Positions 1 to 7,857 of a stretch of DNA of 46,201 nucleotides are shown here, one piece after another. The stretch covers positions 1 through 46,201 of the forward strand of contig CAZOWL010000023.1 of the NCBI GenBank assembly GCA_964583605.1. Direction: 5' to 3'. Below the pieces are notes generated by a model that was not told where the DNA came from, searched no databases, and worked only from the letters and a program-made list of their open reading frames with translations. The DNA comes from CAZOWL01 sp964583605. GTDB lineage: Bacteria; Pseudomonadota; Gammaproteobacteria; Chromatiales; Chromatiaceae. How positions within the stretch are numbered: position 1 is the stretch's first letter; every line of letters starts with the position of its first letter. A program made the position numbers and the translations under genes.

Positions 1-98
1 GACTCCCATCGGTTACGATGGGTGTGGATTCGATCATGTTCGCCGAACTGTGTCCCGCCCCAGGCCCGTCAGCCCTCGAGACTTATAGGTAATGGCAT

Positions 99-236
99 GA
101 GGTTTACGCCCGCTTCGGCGAGGACTCGGTAAGGACCGCCCTAGAACAGCACGGCGAGCGGATCATGGGTGCGGCTGGCCTGGCGCCGACTGCGGAAGTC
201 ACCGAGCTACGCCCTGAGCGCAAGCGCACCGCTTGA
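99..236 (+). other. Reading-frame remnant at left edge
   Basis: An open frame runs from just after a stop at 90-92 to TGA at 234-236 and ends in ...VTELRPERKRTA. There is no convincing start or ribosome binding site; the only internal ATG is at 166. It could be the C-terminal end of an element gene, for example an integrase, but I recognise no motif. A second short open frame, about 270-402, ends ...LLVLPSDP and overlaps the start of the next gene out of frame; it also lacks a start codon. Both look like debris at the edge of the integrated element. Confidence 0.2.
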
Positions 237-364
237 GCGACAAGCCGCACACCGCGGCGACTGATACACTGACACGGCCAAGCCTAGGCTGATCCCCGAA
301 AAGGCAGTCACCTTCCTGCCCTGGCTTGGCTTCCTCCCTGAAGGCCGCGTGAAGGTGCGCGACA

Positions 365-928
365 ATGGAACCGCCTTGCTCGTTTTGCCGAGCGATCCCT
401 AAGCGGATGCGCGACCTGCTCTTGCGCGTCTTTGCCGAGGACGACTGTTCTAACCTGCTACATCGTCCGGCGACTGATTATGTGCGCTGGGGAATGCAGG
501 GCATGGTTCGCGGCGAGTCTACGCCTTTTCCTGTGATGCGTAATCGAGCTGGCGACCTTGATCCCACTGATGTTCTGCGCGCTGCTGTCGCCTATCAGAG
601 CAAGCGCGTTGAGCGTGATTTCCTTATATCGGACGACTGCGAGTGCATTAGCGTCGGCATCGGGAGAATTGTGGTCAAGAGCCCGCATCGGCGTGTTGGG
701 TATGACCCCGACGCCCAAGGCGACCTGTCGCCGCTCCCAATCGCTCCCCCAACCAACGCGACACTGGTCAAGCACTTGGCCGGTCTGTTCTCTGTCGATG
801 AAAGGACCGTGGTTTCGGCTTTACACCGAGCCATGAACCTTTTCATCGAGCATCATTCAGACACCTATTTCGCTTTCGCATTCATTGAACTAATAAGCCA
901 GACTGCCCGCTCGCAAGAACTCGCCTGA
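365..928 (+). CDS. Hypothetical protein of the integrated element
   Basis: A 187-residue open frame from ATG. I do not recognise the family. The N-terminus contains a CSFC pair of cysteines. The middle is soluble and mixed in composition. The last third (about residues 130-180) is predicted helical, with no signal peptide or membrane segment. It lies upstream of an AlpA-like regulator and a DUF3987 gene, so it is probably accessory element cargo or a replication-module gene. No good Shine-Dalgarno sequence precedes the ATG, so the start, or the gene itself, is uncertain. Confidence 0.4.
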   Translation: MEPPCSFCRAIPKRMRDLLLRVFAEDDCSNLLHRPATDYVRWGMQGMVRGESTPFPVMRNRAGDLDPTDVLRAAVAYQSKRVERDFLISDDCECISVGIGRIVVKSPHRRVGYDPDAQGDLSPLPIAPPTNATLVKHLAGLFSVDERTVVSALHRAMNLFIEHHSDTYFAFAFIELISQTARSQELA

Positions 929-1000
929 GTTCTTGCAACATCGACCGCCGTTTGCTTGTTGCAATGGCCCTGCATCGTAAACCGTCGCAGGAACAAGCAA

Positions 1001-1222
1001 ATGACAGACCCAAAAGCATTCGACTCCCCTGTAACCCGACTCGACACCGAGAAGGTCGCGGCGGCCTACTTGAACGTTTCTTGCCGCACACTTCAAGCCT
1101 GGCGCCTTCGTGGTGGCGGTCCAGCTTTTGTGCGGGTAGGCCGCGCGATTAGGTATGACAGAAGCGATCTCGATCGGTACATCGCTGAGCGCACACACTC
1201 AAGCACAAGCACAACGGCATAG
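1001..1222 (+). CDS. AlpA/excisionase-like helix-turn-helix protein
   Basis: A 73-residue protein of the small MerR-like HTH type (HTH_17/AlpA/excisionase). Residues about 14-60 carry the typical pattern: EKVAAAYLNVSCRTLQAWR (the HTH), then a GGGPAFVRVGRAIRY wing and RSDLDRYIAE. Such proteins bind DNA as recombination directionality factors or as activators of integrase and replication genes in integrated elements. ATG at 1001 is chosen over an upstream in-frame start at 956 because AGGAA lies about 8 bases upstream and the protein then begins just before the HTH. The DUF3987 gene follows after 11 bases, the usual order in phage-like and integrative elements. Confidence 0.8.
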   Translation: MTDPKAFDSPVTRLDTEKVAAAYLNVSCRTLQAWRLRGGGPAFVRVGRAIRYDRSDLDRYIAERTHSSTSTTA

Positions 1223-1233
1223 GGAGGCGCCAA

Positions 1234-2862
1234 ATGACCACAATGGAAAACGCCCGAGCCGTGGCGGCGGCATCGGGCGCAGAGAGTGGACAGCAGGTTG
1301 ATGGCACTGACGATTTTACCACCGGCGGCATCCTGACGCAGCGTAGCGCCCTCGATGATTTTCCGGACGACGATTGGAAGCGCGGAGGGTGGCCCGAGCT
1401 ATCTCCGCTGGCCAGTGCTGGCAGCCCGGAGTCGTACCCTGTCGATGCGTTCCCTCAGCGAATAAGGGACGCTATCGAGGAGGTCCAGTCATTCGTGAAG
1501 GCGCCTATGGCCCTTGTCGGCACGGGCGCCATGTCGGCGCTATCGGTGGCGTTACAGGCGCGGGTTGACGTGGAGCGCGCGACAAAGCTCAAAGGCCCTA
1601 GCAGCGTCAACCCGCGAACCATCGCCGACAGTGGCGAGCGGAAAAGCACGATTGACGGGTTCTTCACCGGCCCGATTCGCGAATATGAGGACGCCCAGCG
1701 CAAAGAGCTAGAGCCTGACCTTGAGAAGTACGAGGCGGACATAGCCGCATGGCAGGCCGAGCGCGAAGGTTATTTGGCCGCCATCAGAACGGCTGCCAAG
1801 TCCGGCAAACAGGGCGACGTGCGAAAGAATAAGCTCGCCCTTGAGGACCTGGAGCACGTCAAGCCTCAGCCGCCGCGAATCCCAAAGCTCCTGCGCGGCG
1901 ACGACACTCCCGAGAAGCTCGCGTGGTCGTTGGCGCGGGAGTGGCCTTCTGCCGGCGTTCTTTCATCCGCGGCCGGCGTCATCTTCGGCGCGCATGGCAT
2001 GGGCAAGGATAGCGTCATGCGAAATCTAGGGCTGTTGAATGTGCTATAGGATGGCGGGACGCTAGATATCGGTCGTCGCACATCTGAGAGCTTCACCGTA
2101 AGAGGCGCACGGTTCACGGTCGCGCTGATGGTCCAGGAAGCGACGCTCCGCGAATACTTCGAGCGAGCAGGAACCCTGGCGCGCGGTACCGGGTTTCTCG
2201 CTCGGTTCTTGATCGCGTGGCCGCAGTCCACCCAGGGCACGCGGTTCTTCACGGAGCCGCCGGAATCTTGGCCCAAGCTCGCGCGGTTCAACACTCGGCT
2301 GCGAAGCCTCCTCGATCAGCCCGTTGAGCTCGACGACGAGGGCAGACTGTCGCCACGGGTGCTCGGCCTCTCTATCGAAGCAAAAGCTCTGTGGGTCAAG
2401 TTTCACGACGCGATCGAGGCAGAGCTGCTGCCGAGCGGAGAGCTTTACGATGTTCGCGACGTGGCCGCCAAAGTAGCAGACAACGCTGCACGGATCGCTT
2501 CACTGCTCCATCAATTCGAGCGCAGCTTGGAAGAGCCCATCGGCGCTGAATTGATGGAATCGGCCACGCGACTTGCCGCCTGGCACCTGAATGAATCTCG
2601 GCGATTCTTCGGCGAGCTGGCCATGCCGCCGGAGATCCTGGCGGCATCGCAGCTAGAAAGGTGGCTGGTCGCCTACTGCCACAAGCATGGCACCACGAAG
2701 GTGAACCGGCGAATTGTGCAACAGTACGTCACGCCGTCTTCGCTTCGACGCTCACAGACTCTTGAAACCGCAATCGAGACGCTAGCCGATCATGGTCGGG
2801 CAAGGGAGTGGGCAGAGGATAGGCAGAAGTTGATCGAACTGAGGCCGGAGGTGCTGGCATGA
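1234..2862 (+). pseudogene. DUF3987 (YfjI-type) primase/helicase-like protein, amber-interrupted
   Basis: Two open stretches in one frame, 1234-2046 and 2050-2862, are separated only by TAG at 2047-2049. Read through, the product is about 541 residues, the normal length for DUF3987 proteins of integrated elements, which resemble replicative primase-helicases. The N-terminal half has the nucleotide-binding-like ADSGERKST segment (about residue 130) and FGAHGMGKDSVMRN. After the stop the conserved text continues at once (DGGTLDI, RRTSESFTVRGARFTVAL, GTGFLARFL). Family members as I recall them have NVLWDGG here, so the stop most likely replaces a Trp codon (TGG to TAG). The following gene starts inside the last codons (ATGA overlap), so the operon layout is intact. 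Restart at 2128 is possible but would give only the C-terminal half. Confidence 0.85.
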
Positions 2863-3401
2863 AGCTGACAGCCCTCATGCAGCCCGGCGCGCTCCGCGAC
2901 CGTCAGGAAGTTGCTACAGCTACACCGGCTACACTTGCTACACACCGGGACTCGACTGTAGCAGATGTAGCGACTGTAGCTGTAGCAGGTCCGCCGGTAA
3001 CCAATGGCGACACCGCTCGCCGCCTATGGCTCGTCACTCTGCCATCCGGCGAGCAACTCAGCGTGAGCTGCAGCCCGCCAGCATCGGCCACCGAGGTCCA
3101 GGCCCGCTGGCCCGGCGCAACGGTCGAGCCCGAACCGCCCAACGATCCCGGCACCGCTGGCAACCTCGATCCACTCGACGAGGCCACCATTCGCGGCTGG
3201 CTCGCGTCCATCGAAGAGCACGACAACCATCATTGCGAACCACAACGCAGCTCTACAGGCCGTCCATGTCGTGCACGACGAAACGAGCGGACGTCCAGTC
3301 GATGTTGTGATGTATCCGGTTATCGGTCTTGCCGTCACGGATCACGGGAACGGCTGCTTCTCGGCGACGCCCATCGACATCGGAGGCGGACATTCGGATG
3401 A
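2859..3401 (+). CDS. Hypothetical element protein, C-terminus probably frame-disturbed
   Basis: A 180-residue open frame starting with an ATGA overlap on the DUF3987 gene, so it is translationally coupled to it. The N-terminal third is rich in Ala, Thr and Val (ATVAVAG-type low complexity). The middle (about residues 45-115) looks like real coding sequence: WLVTLPSGEQLSVSCSPPASATEVQARWPGA, then a PxDEATIRGWLASIEE segment. Beyond about residue 122 the composition turns to Arg/Ser/Cys-rich text typical of out-of-frame reading, while another frame carries the better protein (3271-3516). A junction or indel near 3210-3230 is likely. Proteins of this kind sit directly behind DUF3987 genes in such elements; the function is unknown. 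Confidence 0.5.
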   Translation: MKLTALMQPGALRDRQEVATATPATLATHRDSTVADVATVAVAGPPVTNGDTARRLWLVTLPSGEQLSVSCSPPASATEVQARWPGATVEPEPPNDPGTAGNLDPLDEATIRGWLASIEEHDNHHCEPQRSSTGRPCRARRNERTSSRCCDVSGYRSCRHGSRERLLLGDAHRHRRRTFG

Positions 3402-3516
3402 GATCGTCGCGGCCATCGAGGGCAACCGATGGTGGCTGACTGGCGGCGGCGGAAGTGGGTTCGATCCGATTCGCCTCAAGCAAGCACTGCTCGCCGCCGG
3501 CGACGAGGACGAGTAG
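3271..3516 (+). CDS. Small hypothetical protein
   Basis: An 81-residue frame from GTG, ending EDE. It overlaps the C-terminal end of the preceding gene in another frame and has the more protein-like composition there, including VMYPVIGLAVTDHGNGCFSATP, EIVAAIEGNRWWLTGGGGSG and LKQALLAAG. The frame is open further upstream, so the real N-terminus may be fused to, or overlap, the previous gene. I do not recognise the family. It ends 3 bases before the start of the broken ribbon-helix-helix gene, consistent with one operon. Confidence 0.4.
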   Translation: MHDETSGRPVDVVMYPVIGLAVTDHGNGCFSATPIDIGGGHSDEIVAAIEGNRWWLTGGGGSGFDPIRLKQALLAAGDEDE

Positions 3517-3519
3517 GCA

Positions 3520-3822
3520 ATGACAACCGCAGCACGACAAGCCCGCTGGCGGCAGCGCGACGGCAAGAAGATGGTGTAGGTCAGGTTATCGCCCGAAGCC
3601 GTCGCGCGACTGGATCGACTCGTTCAGCACGCCGGCGCGTCAGGCCGCGCTGAGGCCATCGAGCGGCTGATCCAGGCCGATCCAGGCGACGCACCGGACT
3701 GGATCGCGCATCAGGCCATCAGGTTGGTGAGGGCATGGTTTAAGGCGACAGGCCGGCCCTCGTTGACGCTGCGCGACGAGACGCGCGTCTATTCAATCGA
3801 CATGAGCCCGAGGAGGCGCTGA
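3520..3822 (+). pseudogene. Ribbon-helix-helix-type protein, amber-interrupted
   Basis: Read in one frame from ATG 3520 the text is MTTAARQARWRQRDGKKMV, a TAG at 3577-3579, then VRLSPEAVARLDRLVQHAG and GRAEAIERLIQ, reaching TGA at 3820-3822 (about 100 residues). The pattern of a basic N-terminus, a short strand (V-R-L), then 'SPEAVARLDRLV' and 'AEAIERLI' helices is that of small ribbon-helix-helix DNA-binding proteins often found in these elements. The stop falls in the DNA-contacting strand. TGA overlaps the ATG of the next gene (TGAATG), so operon structure is kept. It is too short on either side of the stop to stand out as a single open frame. Without suppression the product is a 19-residue stub. 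Confidence 0.65.
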
Positions 3823-4149
3823 ATGGCTGGCCATCATCGAACCAAGCCGCGCTGCGGTGCCAAGACACGGAAGGGCACGCCATGCCGATGCAAGGCGCTG
3901 CCGAGCGGCCGATGCCGGTTTCACGGCGGATTGAGTACAGGCCCGGTCACGGCAGCCGGACGACGGCAGTCCGCGAAGAATCTTGAGAAGGCACGCGCGG
4001 CACTGGCTGATCCGCGATTCGCCGAGGTGCGATCCAAAGCGGCGAAGCGAGGCCACGCGAGCCGGAAGCTCAACCGAGCAAGGGCACAGCTCCGCAAAAT
4101 GGCTGCTGAGGGTGTCCCGCTGGCTGCTGAGTTTCTGGCCGGCATGTAG
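3823..4149 (+). CDS. HGGxSTG-motif protein
   Basis: A 108-residue basic protein. Residues about 8-45 hold the hallmark of a small phage/element family: CGAKTRKGTPCRCKALPSGRCRFHGGLSTGP. The spaced cysteines and His suggest metal binding. The family is common in prophages and integrative elements and its role is unknown; a DNA- or RNA-binding packaging or regulatory role is often guessed. The rest is helical and rich in Ala, Lys and Arg. The ATG overlaps the stop of the broken ribbon-helix-helix gene, so it is translationally coupled. It is the last recognisable gene of the left part of the element. Confidence 0.8.
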   Translation: MAGHHRTKPRCGAKTRKGTPCRCKALPSGRCRFHGGLSTGPVTAAGRRQSAKNLEKARAALADPRFAEVRSKAAKRGHASRKLNRARAQLRKMAAEGVPLAAEFLAGM

Positions 4150-4491
4150 ACGCTACTCGTCAGTACGACCGGACGCACCAGCGCACCCGACCGGCAACAG
4201 TATGTCGGCACTGACTCCACCCCGCGCGCGCACCGGTCTAGGTTTTCTTAGCTTCCACCACCAAGCCCAAGGCGCCCGCACGCGCGTTTAGGGTGTGGAA
4301 AAACTCGCCCGCCCACCCTCTCTACCCTGATCCGCCGCGAGCCTGCGCCAACACGGCATCGACTGCGAAGTACGCGCGGCGGACGATAGGTGCAGCCTGT
4401 TGGCATAATCTTGCATGTAGACGTTCCAGCCTGTCGCGCGATATGCGAAACCGATATTCAATCGGATTACCATGGCCGACGGAGCACTGGA
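4150..4491. other. Intergenic region before the restriction operon
   Basis: About 340 bases without a supported gene. It contains the left copy of a 37-base repeat (4387-4423), which is also found upstream of the ParB-like fragment, so it probably holds the promoter region of the restriction operon or a recombination junction. Confidence 0.5.
4387..4423 (+). repeat. Imperfect direct repeat, left copy
   Basis: The 37 bases 4387-4423 match 10714-10750 at 33 positions by eye, in the same orientation. Weaker similarity continues for some 30 bases downstream in both places (for example CCTGTCGCGC versus CCTATCGCGC). The core contains CCTGTTGGCATA and CTTGCATG. The two copies bracket the five-gene restriction/toxin operon. 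They may be recombination junctions of a cassette, or duplicated upstream regulatory regions, since each lies 70-125 bases ahead of a coding start. Confidence 0.65.
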
Positions 4492-5418
4492 ATGGACGAT
4501 CAAACCGAGCCGCCAGCCAACCAGGCAGCGCCGATCGGCGAGGAGACGGAGCGGTCCCTGCTGGCCGACCTGCTTGAAAGCTCCAAGCTCTACCACACCA
4601 CGGAGGACTATCAAGCGCTGCTGGCCTTCGTGTCGCGGCTGCGCAACTTCGCGCCCTTCGACGCGATGCTGCTGCACATCCAGAAGCCAGGGCTTACCTA
4701 CGCGGCGTCGGCCTATGACTGGGCAACGCGTTTCGGCCGCAGCATCAAGGAAGACGCTCGCCCGCTGCTGATTCTTTGGCCCTTCGGCCCCGTCGCTTTC
4801 GTGTACGACGTGCAGGATACCGAGGGCGACGACTTGCCCGCGGACGTGGCCGAGACCTTCCACGCCACCGGGCCGATGGCCGAAACGGACATCCGCCGAT
4901 ACATGGGTCGGCTTGCGGCGAAGGGCATCTATGCCAAGCACATGCAGGCGGGCGACGCGCACGCGGGATTCATCCTTGCAAAGCGATCTGAAGACAAGGC
5001 GACGCGGTCCGAATACCAACTCCGCATCAACGGGAACCATTCCCTGGCCACGCAGTTCGTGACACTGGCCCACGAGCTGGGGCACCTGTACCTCGGCCAC
5101 CTCGGCGCCGACGCCTACCTGAAGGTCAAGGACCGGCGCAGCCTCAAGCATTCGGCGATGGAGTTGGAGGCGGAGTCCGTTGCATACTTGGTCAGCCACC
5201 GGCGCGGGATCACGGCGAAGTCGCAGAGCTACCTCGCCGACCACGTCAACGCCGGCACGTCGCTCGCGGACCTGGACCTGTATGAGCTGACCAAGGCGGC
5301 GGGCCAGATCGAGGACGCCCTCGGGATCGCCGCCCATACCCTGTTCGCGCCGCAGCCGCGCGCCAAGCGCAAGCCTCGGCGTGCAAGCCAAGCCGCGCCA
5401 CCATCCACACAGACCTGA
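4492..5418 (+). CDS. ArdC-like / ImmA-IrrE-type metallopeptidase
   Basis: A 308-residue protein. ATG 4492 is chosen because GGAG lies just upstream at 4481-4484; an earlier start at 4390 would run through the repeat. The N-terminal part (about 20-110) resembles the N-terminal domain of ArdC-type anti-restriction proteins: NFAPFDAMLLHIQKPG, then a GRSIKEDARPLLILWPFGPV segment. The C-terminal part has the zinc peptidase motif HELGH at about residues 194-198 and an ELEAESVAYLV helix about 30 residues later, supplying the third ligand, as in ImmA/IrrE proteases that cleave regulators. It leads the operon, 8 bases before mod. Its role could be protease control of the system or anti-restriction; the sequence does not decide. 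Confidence 0.8.
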   Translation: MDDQTEPPANQAAPIGEETERSLLADLLESSKLYHTTEDYQALLAFVSRLRNFAPFDAMLLHIQKPGLTYAASAYDWATRFGRSIKEDARPLLILWPFGPVAFVYDVQDTEGDDLPADVAETFHATGPMAETDIRRYMGRLAAKGIYAKHMQAGDAHAGFILAKRSEDKATRSEYQLRINGNHSLATQFVTLAHELGHLYLGHLGADAYLKVKDRRSLKHSAMELEAESVAYLVSHRRGITAKSQSYLADHVNAGTSLADLDLYELTKAAGQIEDALGIAAHTLFAPQPRAKRKPRRASQAAPPSTQT

Positions 5419-5426
5419 TTTCGACC

Positions 5427-7250
5427 ATGCCGGAACTGTTCTTCAAGGGCAAAGAGTTCGTCTACAACCACCACCTGGCGGTGCCGCATCGCCCGCTGGT
5501 GCCACATCCCGACCGCTCCATCGGCAAGCCCGCCCTCGACGGCAACCTCATCATCCACGGCGACAACCTGCATGCGCTGAAGGCCCTGCTGCCGCTCTAC
5601 GCCGGCAAGGTGGACTGCATCTTCATCGACCCGCCCTACAACACCGGCAACGAGGGTTGGCGCTATAACGACAACGTGAACAGCCCGATGATCCGGGAAT
5701 GGCTGTCGAGCAACCCGGTCGGGATCGAGGATGGGCTACGGCACGACAAGTGGTTGGCGATGATGTGGCCGCGGATGCGGTTGTTGCGGGAATTATTGTC
5801 GGAGCGCGGGAGCATTTGGATTACGCTGGATGACAACGAGGTGCATCGCGCGAGGTCATTGCTCGACGAAGTCTTCGGAGAAGAGCACTTCATCGCAACC
5901 TGTATCTGGCACAAAATGGATAGCCCGAAGAACACTGCCCAGTTCTTCAGCGTTGACCATGACTACTTGTCGGGGTACGCGAGAGACTTCGGCAAGCTCG
6001 CACTTAATCTGATACCCCGCACCGCGGAAATGCTGGACCGGTATAAGAACCCCGACAGTGATCCTCGTGGTGCATGGCTCCTTAGTGACCTCGATGCGAG
6101 AAACTTCTACTCGAAGGGCGTCTATTCCATCACTACACCGAGTGGCCGCGAAATACCTGGCCCACCGCCGGGTCGATATTGGACCGTCAGCCAAGACAAG
6201 CTGAAGGAACTGGACGATGACGGACGTATTTGGTGGGGGCCTGATGGCGATTCGGAACCTGCGGTTAAGCGTTTTCTTAGTGAAGTCCGCGATGGCGTGG
6301 TTCCGCAAACCATATGGCCCTGGAAAGTGGCTGGCAGCACCCGGCATGCAAAGTCCGATCTCATTGAAGTAACAGGCGCATCCGTTTCAGAACAGGATAT
6401 TTTTGTCACGCCGAAGCCTGTGAAGCTCATCGAGCGCGTACTTGCCATTGCTACGCAATCCGATTCCCTGGTGCTCGATTCCTTTGCAGGTTCCGGTACC
6501 ACCGCCCACGCCGTCCTCGCCGCGAATGCAAAAGACAACGGCAACCGTCGCTTCATCCTAGTCGAGTGCGAGGATTACGCCGACACCCTGACCGCCGAAC
6601 GGGTCCGCCGGGTCATCAATGGCTACGCATTTCAGGGCACCCAGCGTGAAGAGCTGCACCGCGAGAAGCTGACCTTCACCAAGCTCAAGAAGGCCGACAA
6701 GCTGCTGGCGCAGGTGGAGTCCATCAAGAATCTGGACGGCCACCGCTTCGACAAGATCAAGGCCGAGGTCAAGGGGGGCGAGCTTGTCGTCACGGGCGAG
6801 AAGCAGGTGCAGGAGCGCACCGAGGGTCTTGGCGGCGCCTTCACCTTCTGCACCCTAGGCGAGCCGGTGGAACTGGACCGGCTGCTGACGGGCGAGGGGC
6901 TGCCGGCCGTCGAGCCCCTGGCGGCGCTGTTGTTCCACACCGCGACCAGTCAGGTGCAGCCGTCCCGCGACGAGGCCGACCCGGAGTCCGTGGAAGGTTG
7001 CCGCTATCTCGGCGCCTCCACCGCAATGCACGTCTGGCTGATCTACGCGCCTGACCTGGACTTTCTGAAATCCCGCGATGCCGCGCTGACACTGAGCCGG
7101 GCGCGGGTCATTGCCAAGACGAAGCCGGACAAGCCGAACCTGGTGTTCGCCGCCGCGCGCTTTGTCTCGCAGCGCATCCTAAACGACGAGCACCTGAACG
7201 TTGAGTTCGCCCCGCTGCCCTTCGCCCTATATCGGGTCGAGCGGACCTGA
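5427..7250 (+). CDS. mod: Type III-like DNA (adenine-N6) methyltransferase, Mod
   Basis: A 607-residue N6-adenine methyltransferase of the beta class, in which catalytic motif IV comes before the SAM-binding motif. DPPYNTG lies at about residues 68-74 (motif IV), preceded by IIHGDNLHALKALLP. FAGSGTTAHAVL at about 353 is motif I (FxGxG). The stretch between them is the target-recognition region and is visibly less GC-rich than the flanks, suggesting domain exchange. The C-terminal 150 residues are the usual charged Mod tail. In type III systems Mod sets specificity and is needed by Res for cleavage. It starts 8 bases after the peptidase gene and is followed 23 bases later by the antitoxin gene rather than directly by res. 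Confidence 0.92.
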   Translation: MPELFFKGKEFVYNHHLAVPHRPLVPHPDRSIGKPALDGNLIIHGDNLHALKALLPLYAGKVDCIFIDPPYNTGNEGWRYNDNVNSPMIREWLSSNPVGIEDGLRHDKWLAMMWPRMRLLRELLSERGSIWITLDDNEVHRARSLLDEVFGEEHFIATCIWHKMDSPKNTAQFFSVDHDYLSGYARDFGKLALNLIPRTAEMLDRYKNPDSDPRGAWLLSDLDARNFYSKGVYSITTPSGREIPGPPPGRYWTVSQDKLKELDDDGRIWWGPDGDSEPAVKRFLSEVRDGVVPQTIWPWKVAGSTRHAKSDLIEVTGASVSEQDIFVTPKPVKLIERVLAIATQSDSLVLDSFAGSGTTAHAVLAANAKDNGNRRFILVECEDYADTLTAERVRRVINGYAFQGTQREELHREKLTFTKLKKADKLLAQVESIKNLDGHRFDKIKAEVKGGELVVTGEKQVQERTEGLGGAFTFCTLGEPVELDRLLTGEGLPAVEPLAALLFHTATSQVQPSRDEADPESVEGCRYLGASTAMHVWLIYAPDLDFLKSRDAALTLSRARVIAKTKPDKPNLVFAAARFVSQRILNDEHLNVEFAPLPFALYRVERT

Positions 7251-7273
7251 CGCGCCAACTGGAGGAGATTCCC

Positions 7274-7489
7274 ATGCCCGCGATCACCGTCAAGGCCCAT
7301 TACGACGGCCGCACCATCCAACTAGATGAGCCCATCGCGCTTGCGCCGAACGCCCGTCTGCTGGTGACCGTGCTGGAGTCCCCGGACGAGAGCGGCGCGG
7401 ATTGGCCCGGCATTGCCACGGCAGGGCTTGCCCGCGCCTTCGGCGACGATGAGCCGGACTACGGGCCGGAAGACCTGCTGCGTCCATGA
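7274..7489 (+). CDS. Small antitoxin-like protein
   Basis: A 71-residue protein, MPAITVKAHYDGRTIQLDEP..., preceded by GGAGGAG. The first 45 residues suggest a small beta-rich N-terminal domain (ITVKAHYDGRTIQLDEP, then ARLLVTVLE). The acidic C-terminal tail (DDEPDYGPEDLLRP) is what one expects of an antitoxin segment that wraps its toxin. The stop codon overlaps the start of the MazF/PemK-type gene (ATGA), the classic antitoxin-before-toxin arrangement. The function is inferred from position and composition; the exact family (AbrB-like or another) is not certain. Confidence 0.65.
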   Translation: MPAITVKAHYDGRTIQLDEPIALAPNARLLVTVLESPDESGADWPGIATAGLARAFGDDEPDYGPEDLLRP

Positions 7490-7857
7490 ACGAGGGTGAC
7501 CTGGTGCTGACCCCGCTGCCGCAGGCGGACGGGCTGGTGAAGAATCGGCCCTGCGTCGCCCTGCGCCGCATGCCGGGCTTCGGCGACTGGCTCTTGTGCG
7601 GGGTCAGTACCCAACTGCGCCAAGCCATTCCGGGGTTCGACGATACCATCGGACCGGAGGATGCCGATTTCGGCGGCAGCGGCCTCAAGGCGCCGTCCCT
7701 GATCCGCCTTGGCTACCTTGCGGTGCTGCCGGAGGCGCGGCTGCTCGGTGCCATCGGTGCCTTGTCGCCGGAGCGGCATCGCCGACTGCTGGAACGGCTC
7801 ACCGCCTACCTGCATCGCCCTGCCGAATCGGAAGGACCACCCGATGCCCCTGCGTGA
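7486..7857 (+). CDS. MazF/PemK-family toxin
   Basis: A 123-residue protein of the PemK/MazF type (endoribonuclease toxins with an SH3-like barrel). Typical features are an N-terminal GDLVLTPLPQADG strand pair, KNRPCVALRRMPGFGDWLLCGVST, and an IRLGYLAVLPEARLLGAIGAL segment near the end. It is coupled to the antitoxin by a 4-base overlap, and its own last 14 bases overlap the start of res. The toxin-antitoxin pair therefore sits between mod and res in one transcription unit. MazF-family enzymes cut mRNA; activity here depends on catalytic residues I cannot confirm by eye. Confidence 0.75.
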   Translation: MNEGDLVLTPLPQADGLVKNRPCVALRRMPGFGDWLLCGVSTQLRQAIPGFDDTIGPEDADFGGSGLKAPSLIRLGYLAVLPEARLLGAIGALSPERHRRLLERLTAYLHRPAESEGPPDAPA

